Source: an uncultured Planctomycetaceae bacterium (GTDB lineage: Bacteria; Planctomycetota; Planctomycetia; Planctomycetales; Planctomycetaceae). From it: a stretch of 33,886 bases of DNA. The notes under the pieces were generated by a model. It saw only the letters and a list, made by a program, of their open reading frames with translations, made no database searches and had not been told where the DNA came from. The position numbers were made by a program, and so were the translations under genes. Below, piece after piece: positions 28,730 to 33,886 of the stretch (its first letter is position 1; every line of letters begins with the position of its first letter). The DNA is taken from contig CAIYBH010000241.1 of NCBI GenBank assembly GCA_903924405.1, forward strand, positions 1 to 33,886, read 5' to 3'.

Positions 28730-30865
28730 TCAGGTCACAAGTTGATCTGCGACATGGGATGCCGGAATGGACAGTTCCTGTGTCATCAGTTTTTTCAGAT
28801 GTCGACGGGAAGTCAGCAGAACAATCGTCCATGGGTGGTCTGCGGAATTGATCCGTCGAATCACATCTTCCGACTGCTCATCAGGAAGTGCGTCCAGCAC
28901 GTCGTCGATCAGAATAATCTCAGGTCGCCCCGCGATAGCCCTGGCGACCATCAATCTTCGACACTGGCCCGGTGTCAAAGGAGCGCCCGTCGCGGAGAGT
29001 GGTGCGTTCAGTCCCTCGGGCAGCGCCTGAACACAGGGCATCAACCCGACCACCTCAAGCGCGTTGCGAACGTCGGCAATGGAAACATCTGATCGTTCGA
29101 GATGCACATTTTCGGCGATGGTTCCGTCAAACAGTTCGACGTCGCGCACCATGACCACACGTCGCCGCAGAACCTCAGGACGCAGATCGTGCGGATCAAT
29201 TCCGTTCAGACTGATCATCCCGGAATCGGGTTCCCGAAGGCCAAACAGAATGTCCAGCACCAGACTGCCGGCGCCGGACCCATTGTCGGACAGTGCGACT
29301 CGATCGCCCGGCCTGAAGTCGAAGGAGATTGGCGGAAGTTCCGTGGCGAGATGGTGCCCGCGAACACTGATATTCCGCGCCTGAAATCCGGAGCCCGCTG
29401 GCAGGGTCAACAGACCATCAGCACGCTCCACCTCCAGATCAAGCAGGTGGCCGATCTTGTCCACAGAAGTCAGCAGGTCATAGAAGCTTTCCATGTGCTT
29501 ACTCATTTTGGCGAATGAGTCCACCACAATGGCAACAATCAATTCTGCCGCAACAAGTTGTCCCAGCGACAGTTGTCCGGTGATGACCAGCCAGCCACCA
29601 ATCGTCAACAAGCCGGTGCTGGCGATGGCCTGTATCAGCAGGATGGCCACCAGTTGCCGCATCAGAACTTTGAAGTGTTTTGTTCGTGCCGCCAGATAAT
29701 TGAAAATCAGCTGGTCGGACCGTTCGAGTGCAAATTCTGCTGCACCATCGTAACGAAACGTGTTTCGACAGCGGGCCAGGTCCTGCAGCCAGGCGGCCAT
29801 TGCGTATTTGCATTTGGATTCACGGATACTGGAATACAGAGCGCCGCGTCCCAGCAGATACACAATTGCCATCAACAGAATCAGTACGAAGTCGAATGCC
29901 AGCAACCACGGGTGGTAAAAGGCCAGCACGGTCATCCCGACAACCATGTTGAGGATTAGCGAGACCCCGTCCAGCAATAATCCCGCGACCGTTTTCTGCA
30001 CAGTCACCACGTCGAAAAAACGATTGACCAGTTCCGGAGGATAGGCCCCATGGAAGGCATCTATCCGAGTGCGTGGCAGACGCCATGACAATTCTGCCGC
30101 CAGCCGGGCAAACAACCGTCGCTGCACAATCTCCACCACCCAGGTCTGCATCGCCTTCAGAGCGGCCTTGAACAACAGGAAGGCCAGCAGCATCATGGAC
30201 AACACCAGCACCGGCTGCACCACGCGACCAAAGGCCACTGTGCTGACCAACGCCTCCACCGCGAGGGGCGTTGTCATGCTCAGAACACCCGACACCAGCG
30301 CGAAGATCACCACGACTCGCAGGTCACTCCACTCCGCGCGCATCAGACGGAACAGACGCCCCATCGGAGTGGAATGTACTTCGGTGTCGTGCGAGCCGTC
30401 GTGGGAGTTCACCGTTGTTGGCTCGATGATCACACAGCGTTGCAGGCCGGAGAATCCATCCGCTGATAACTGTCTGCAGGCGGCTCGCGGACGCAGACGC
30501 TGCACCGGGGCCTTTCCACGAGGCTGATACAGCCGAACCGTGCGGCTGTCATTTTCTGTGATTCCGCGCCAGCCACGGCTTTGCTGAGACCGCAGCACGA
30601 TCATGGCACCATCTCGCGCCAGTCGTACTAACTCATCCTGTTCCACATCAGCAATGCGACAGACGAAGCCCAGACTGCGAGCTGTTTCGACAACCCAGCG
30701 GTTCCACGAGGAATCAGGACTCTCGCGCACCAGCTTCAATGCTTCATCCACAGCACGCCGGATCTGCGAGCGATCTGCGTGCACGCCCTGCCGCATCGTG
30801 AGCTCTTCGAAGATCCATGACAGATCTGTCAGGTCTGATTCCATGGCCAGTGTCTCCGACAACAT
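28730..30865 (-). CDS. Type-I-secretion-like ABC exporter with degenerate nucleotide-binding domain
   Basis: 711 residues from ATG 30865 (ATG 30844, with GGAGA 8 bases upstream, is also good). The N-terminal ~165 residues look like a C39-peptidase-like domain with no catalytic Cys. Six membrane segments follow (about 190-460). The nucleotide-binding domain is badly degenerate. Walker A reads SDNGSGAGSL (526-535), with Ala532 replacing Lys. The Q-loop is VRD instead of VQD, and the signature is LTPGQ (630-634) for LSGGQ. Walker B ends IDD (Asp655 for the catalytic Glu), the D-loop is DALP, and Ser686 replaces the H-loop His. The frame is intact, so this is not a simple pseudogene. It may act as a non-hydrolysing half of a heterodimer or as a scaffold for the HlyD adaptor. 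No second ABC gene is adjacent. Confidence 0.88.
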   Translation of the reverse strand: MLSETLAMESDLTDLSWIFEELTMRQGVHADRSQIRRAVDEALKLVRESPDSSWNRWVVETARSLGFVCRIADVEQDELVRLARDGAMIVLRSQQSRGWRGITENDSRTVRLYQPRGKAPVQRLRPRAACRQLSADGFSGLQRCVIIEPTTVNSHDGSHDTEVHSTPMGRLFRLMRAEWSDLRVVVIFALVSGVLSMTTPLAVEALVSTVAFGRVVQPVLVLSMMLLAFLLFKAALKAMQTWVVEIVQRRLFARLAAELSWRLPRTRIDAFHGAYPPELVNRFFDVVTVQKTVAGLLLDGVSLILNMVVGMTVLAFYHPWLLAFDFVLILLMAIVYLLGRGALYSSIRESKCKYAMAAWLQDLARCRNTFRYDGAAEFALERSDQLIFNYLAARTKHFKVLMRQLVAILLIQAIASTGLLTIGGWLVITGQLSLGQLVAAELIVAIVVDSFAKMSKHMESFYDLLTSVDKIGHLLDLEVERADGLLTLPAGSGFQARNISVRGHHLATELPPISFDFRPGDRVALSDNGSGAGSLVLDILFGLREPDSGMISLNGIDPHDLRPEVLRRRVVMVRDVELFDGTIAENVHLERSDVSIADVRNALEVVGLMPCVQALPEGLNAPLSATGAPLTPGQCRRLMVARAIAGRPEIILIDDVLDALPDEQSEDVIRRINSADHPWTIVLLTSRRHLKKLMTQELSIPASHVADQLVT

Positions 30866-31597
30866 GCTCCCGCTTTCCTGTACATTTGCAGCTGTAGTTC
30901 ATCAGCACAGAAGTTCTGTTCGCTGCCCGTTCCTTCGCCTGTTTGTCACAGGGTGATACGATACTGCCTCAGAAACCGGAAGTCGCCATGCCTTTTCTCC
31001 GGAACTGATGCATACCTCTGATTCAGGTCGCGTTAGCATCCATCTCGCTTGCCCCACCCGCTTCTTACCACCCGCATTCGTCGATGACCCTCTGTGAAAT
31101 ACCTCCGATAAGGCAGTGCAGTCAGACGGCCTGCTCTACCACACTTCGATCGACTGACTCAACGCCAGACTCCAGCTGAAAAATCTAGACGTAACAGGCG
31201 ATTTTTCACGCGGAATCCTGTGGATTCGACGCCAAAACGCGGAATTCGAGGCAGCGACCACGCAGTCAGGCAACACTTGCGGCTTCCGCTGAACTAATGC
31301 ATTGGTTTTTTCGATGTTTTGAGCCGATTTTCTGGTGGTATTTCCGATTTGCACCACCAACTGAAACCAAGTGCTTACGCAAAACGATATACCCGGTGGA
31401 ACCCGGGGTGTCGAAGTTGTGGCAAGCTGGAAATTTCGGGGCCGGCCTGTTGTCAAGGGGTGTCAGCGTGTCGAATGCGACGGTGAAAACAGAGCACGCT
31501 CGTTTCGACGGAGCGAAACGCGACTGTCTGTGGATGCAGCACTGTGTGGCCATCCTGAGGCCGCAAGACCACGGTTAAGGGACCACGCGTTGGGGCG
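30866..31597. other. 732-base intergenic region upstream of the ABC gene, no gene supported
   Basis: The short open frames here show no family resemblance. Small inverted repeats are visible: CCTGT-TTGTC-ACAGG (30938-30952) and TGGTGG/CCACCA (31333-31338 and 31354-31359). The stretch around 31290-31390 is noticeably more T/A-rich than its surroundings. No sigma-54-like or good sigma-70-like promoter for the ABC gene was found. Confidence 0.5.
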
Positions 31598-32782
31598 TCA
31601 GGTGCTGGTTCCGGCATCAAGGGCCTGTCGCAGGTCCGCAATCAGATCCGCACAATGTTCCAGCCCCACCGAGACGCGCACGGTCTTCTCTGTGATCCCG
31701 GCGGCAGCCCGTGCTTCCGGAGTCATGGACGCGTGGCTCATTGTGACCGGGAACGAGATCAGCGACTCGATACCACCGAGCGACTCGGCGACATCGAACA
31801 AGCGCGTCTTCATGCAGACGCGTTCTGCCACGCTGCGTCCATCCCGAGTATCGAAGGCCAGCATGGCCCCAAAGCCTCGCTGCTGCTGACGAGCGAGCTG
31901 ATGCTGGGGATGAGATTCCAGCCCGGGATAGTACACTCGTTCAATCAGCGGGTGGGCTTCCAGAAAGCGCGCGATCTCCAGAGCAGACGCCTGTTGTGCT
32001 TCCATCCGGCAACCTAGTGTCTTGAGACCGCGCAACACGAGCCATGCATCAAACGGAGAGCACGACAACCCCAGCGCGTTACAGATCCAGGCAACGCGTT
32101 TCGCGGTTTCTGCAGTTCGCGAGATCACGCAGCCACCGACCACGTCCGAATGACCGTTGATGTACTTCGTCGTTGAATGCATGACAATGTCCACACCAAA
32201 ATCCAGTGGACGCTGAAGATATGGTGACAGAAAGGTGTTGTCACAGATCGTCATGACATTGTGCTGCCGCGCCAATGCGACCACCGCGGCAATGTCAATC
32301 ACTTTCAGCAGCGGATTGCTGGGCGTTTCAATCCAGATCACTCGGGTTTCCGGACGAAATGCTGCCTGGATCTGTTCCGGCTTCGTCATGTCCACAAACG
32401 TGAAGGACAATCCTTTTTCACTGAGGTATCGATCAAACAGGCGAAAGGTTCCGCCGTACAGGTCCGCGGGAGCAATCACGTGATCGCCGGGTGAAAACAG
32501 GGCCATGGCACAATGAACGGCGGACATGCCTGTGGATGTCGCTACGCATCCGGCGCCGCCTTCCAGAGCTGCCAGGTTTTCTTCCAGCGCCTTGCGAGTT
32601 GGATTGCCCGAGCGTGTGTAGTCGTAGCCGGAATGACTTTCCAGCGAGTTCCAGTAGAAGGTGGACGTGGGATAGATCGGCGTCGTCACACTGTTGTACT
32701 GCTGATCCTTGTGCACTCCACCATGAACACACATCGTTTCAAAATGAAGATCCGAAGGCAGTTCTGAAGCCATAATCCGCAT
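31598..32782 (-). CDS. Cystathionine gamma-synthase/lyase-type PLP enzyme
   Basis: 394 residues, usual for the Cys/Met-metabolism PLP family. The PLP-binding lysine is Lys206 in MHSTTKYINGHSDVVGG. YTRSGNPTRKALEENLAALEGG, STGMSAVHCAM and ESLGGIESLISFPVTMSHASM are family blocks. Members make cystathionine from an activated homoserine and cysteine, sulfhydrylate homoserine directly, or cleave cystathionine. Motifs alone do not separate MetB, MetZ and gamma-lyase, so no symbol is given. ATG 32782 has AGGA five bases upstream; an in-frame ATG at 32773 has none. No other methionine or cysteine gene lies beside it. Confidence 0.92.
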   Translation of the reverse strand: MRIMASELPSDLHFETMCVHGGVHKDQQYNSVTTPIYPTSTFYWNSLESHSGYDYTRSGNPTRKALEENLAALEGGAGCVATSTGMSAVHCAMALFSPGDHVIAPADLYGGTFRLFDRYLSEKGLSFTFVDMTKPEQIQAAFRPETRVIWIETPSNPLLKVIDIAAVVALARQHNVMTICDNTFLSPYLQRPLDFGVDIVMHSTTKYINGHSDVVGGCVISRTAETAKRVAWICNALGLSCSPFDAWLVLRGLKTLGCRMEAQQASALEIARFLEAHPLIERVYYPGLESHPQHQLARQQQRGFGAMLAFDTRDGRSVAERVCMKTRLFDVAESLGGIESLISFPVTMSHASMTPEARAAAGITEKTVRVSVGLEHCADLIADLRQALDAGTST

Positions 32783-33343
32783 CCAATTCCTGGCTGGTTC
32801 CCGGGCAGACCACTGATGACACGAAGGTCACCGGTCCGCAGGCAACACTCCGCACACTCGCTGCCCGGATTCTCACCACCCGACGTCAGAATACAAGGAA
32901 CTCACCCGGATCTTATTGCTGACGTTCCCGGGACTGGTGGCGCTACCTGCCGTTCGTCACACCGCCGGACGCAAAATCCGCAGCAGAGGTGTCGTCGGAT
33001 GAATAACGATGTGTAGTCGTTTTGATGTCGTTTGGGTTAGATGGTTTCTGGCGTCTTGCGGAAATTCAAATTTCTTAAGTCTTTTGATGGCAATGGTTTG
33101 TGGTTGAATTGCAGTGTGGGAGCGAGCGTTTGGAACAGCAGTTGTTCCTGTGGAATCGTATTCGAGCCCGAAAGGATTCGAGTCGGAGTGATCCGGAAGT
33201 GTCCCGGTCGGAGGTGGTGGCAGCAGCGTTCGGAAATTGCCAGTCACGGAGCAATGTCTGGAGGATTGTTGTCCGCTGCTGTCGCCATCTCGATCGGCCG
33301 GATCTCTTTTTCCCCTGTCCATTCAACAAGATGGAGAACGGCA
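32783..33343. other. 561-base intergenic region, no gene supported
   Basis: It separates divergent genes. Two small palindromes lie before the secreted-protein gene: GAAATT-CA-AATTTC (33061-33074) and GGAACA-GCAGT-TGTTCC (33132-33148). Either could be an operator. No clear promoter was identified. Confidence 0.45.
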
Positions 33344-33727
33344 ATGAAACGGATAATGATCGCACTTGTTCTGATCAGCAGCATGGCAGCGACCTGTACG
33401 GCATCGCGAGCGGATGATGATCACCACCACCACCATGGACGCCGGCAGTCCAGTGTAGGACTGTCTTTCAGCTTCGGCAGCGGCGGTGATCGCTTCAGCG
33501 CGTCGTATGGACGCGGCGATTTCGGGCGTCGGGACTTTGGACGAGATTCATTCCGCCACAGTTCTCATGGCCATTACGGGTCACCGTATGGTCATGGCGG
33601 CTTTGGTGGTCCTGTGTACTCGCCATACCCCGTGTATTCGGTTCCCGTCTATCATTCGGGATTCTATTCGGTCCCCGTGTACGGTGGCAGTTATGGCCGT
33701 CACCATGGCCGTCGTTATTGTGACTGA
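33344..33727 (+). CDS. Small secreted His/Gly/Tyr-rich protein, family not recognised
   Basis: 127 residues. ATG 33344 is chosen over upstream in-frame starts because GGAG lies seven bases before it and a clean signal peptide begins there: MKRIMIALVLISSMAATCTASRA, with cleavage probably after the final Ala. The mature protein opens with DDDHHHHHGRR, a potential metal-binding patch. It continues Gly/Ser/Phe/Arg-rich and ends in a Tyr/Pro/His-rich stretch where SVPVY recurs, finishing HHGRRYCD. There is a single cysteine close to the C-terminus. Low complexity prevents family assignment. Possible roles are metal sequestration or a structural envelope component; both are guesses. Confidence 0.78.
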   Translation: MKRIMIALVLISSMAATCTASRADDDHHHHHGRRQSSVGLSFSFGSGGDRFSASYGRGDFGRRDFGRDSFRHSSHGHYGSPYGHGGFGGPVYSPYPVYSVPVYHSGFYSVPVYGGSYGRHHGRRYCD

Positions 33728-33810
33728 TCTCGACGAGGAGACGCGGGCGGTCATGAACTGACGCTGACCATGCCGGGCAGGGAGGCTTTGAGAGGGCAAT
33801 GATTCCGCTG

Positions 33811-33834
33811 GATCACTGAGCATTTTCAGTGATC
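33811..33834. terminator. 9-bp hairpin after the secreted-protein gene
   Basis: GATCACTGA pairs perfectly with TCAGTGATC around a six-base loop GCATTT, 84 bases after the stop codon. There is no T-run after it, so it may be a weak terminator, an mRNA-stabilising hairpin or part of a dispersed repeat starting here. Confidence 0.45.
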
Positions 33835-33844
33835 TGGCGTTCAG

Positions 33845-33886
33845 AAAAGGGGTCAGGAACCAATAGTGCGGAGCACCCTGCGGGCC
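33845..33886. repeat. Possible edge of a REP/RAYT-type dispersed repeat
   Basis: AAAAGGGGTCAGGAACC (33845-33861) followed by a GC-rich tail with CCC-TGC-GGG symmetry resembles, from memory, sequences flanking IS200-like REP-associated transposases in planctomycetes and other bacteria. The window ends before any transposase gene could be seen, so the call is tentative. Confidence 0.3.

Noticed and set aside
28730..30865. ABC gene as a decayed pseudogene
   Set aside because: The frame is intact over 711 codons, membrane segments are well preserved, and changes cluster in catalytic motifs, which fits functional degeneracy better than random decay.
31371..31889. 172-codon plus-strand frame overlapping the PLP enzyme's 3' end
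   Set aside because: About half lies antisense to a well-supported gene; nothing family-like in the rest.

Overview
The window looks like a chromosomal segment of a planctomycete, probably order Planctomycetales. The evidence is a DUF1501 protein, a giant surface protein with a LEPR-XLL-like N-terminus, SdrD-like and tandem-95-type repeats, long intergenic spacers, and several genes without an obvious Shine-Dalgarno. No rRNA, tRNA, CRISPR array or intact mobile element is visible. Assignment below order level is not possible from the sequence alone.

Layout. 1-2316: the 3' part of a DUF1501 gene, then a STAS anti-anti-sigma factor and an RsbW-like kinase forming a partner-switch pair. 2679-4891: sucC and sucD, closed by a strong intrinsic terminator. 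5295-6944: an amidophosphoribosyltransferase (PurF). 7186-7902: an HD-domain hydrolase. 8233-9285: a sigma-54 activator with no sensory domain. 9901-14154: a 1417-residue membrane FtsK/EssC-like ATPase. On the minus strand, 17086-14417 is aconitase (acnA, with its own terminator) and 19050-17446 is an SLC13/DASS anion symporter. 19961-26782 (+) is a 2273-residue modular surface protein. Facing it on the minus strand are an HlyD-type adaptor (28483-27038) and an ABC exporter (30865-28730). Then come a Cys/Met-metabolism PLP enzyme (32782-31598) and a small secreted His-rich protein (33344-33727). The right edge carries a motif that may start a dispersed repeat.

How the genes may work together. 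sucCD, acnA and the dicarboxylate-type symporter all belong to or feed the TCA cycle, although they sit in separate transcription units. The most interesting part is 19.4-30.9 kb. A giant repeat protein faces an HlyD adaptor and a type-I-secretion-like ABC protein. The ABC protein's nucleotide-binding domain has lost every canonical catalytic residue I can align: Walker A Lys, Q-loop Gln, signature Ser/Gly, catalytic Glu and H-loop His.

Three intergenic sites have correct -24/-12 sigma-54 promoter geometry. They lie upstream of the activator gene, the giant gene and the HlyD gene. The last two share the 10-mer GATGTTGCTG around the -12 element. My working hypothesis is a sigma-54-controlled system for building or exporting a surface adhesin, possibly driven by the nearby activator. 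This is inference from promoter reading and gene order, not demonstrated.
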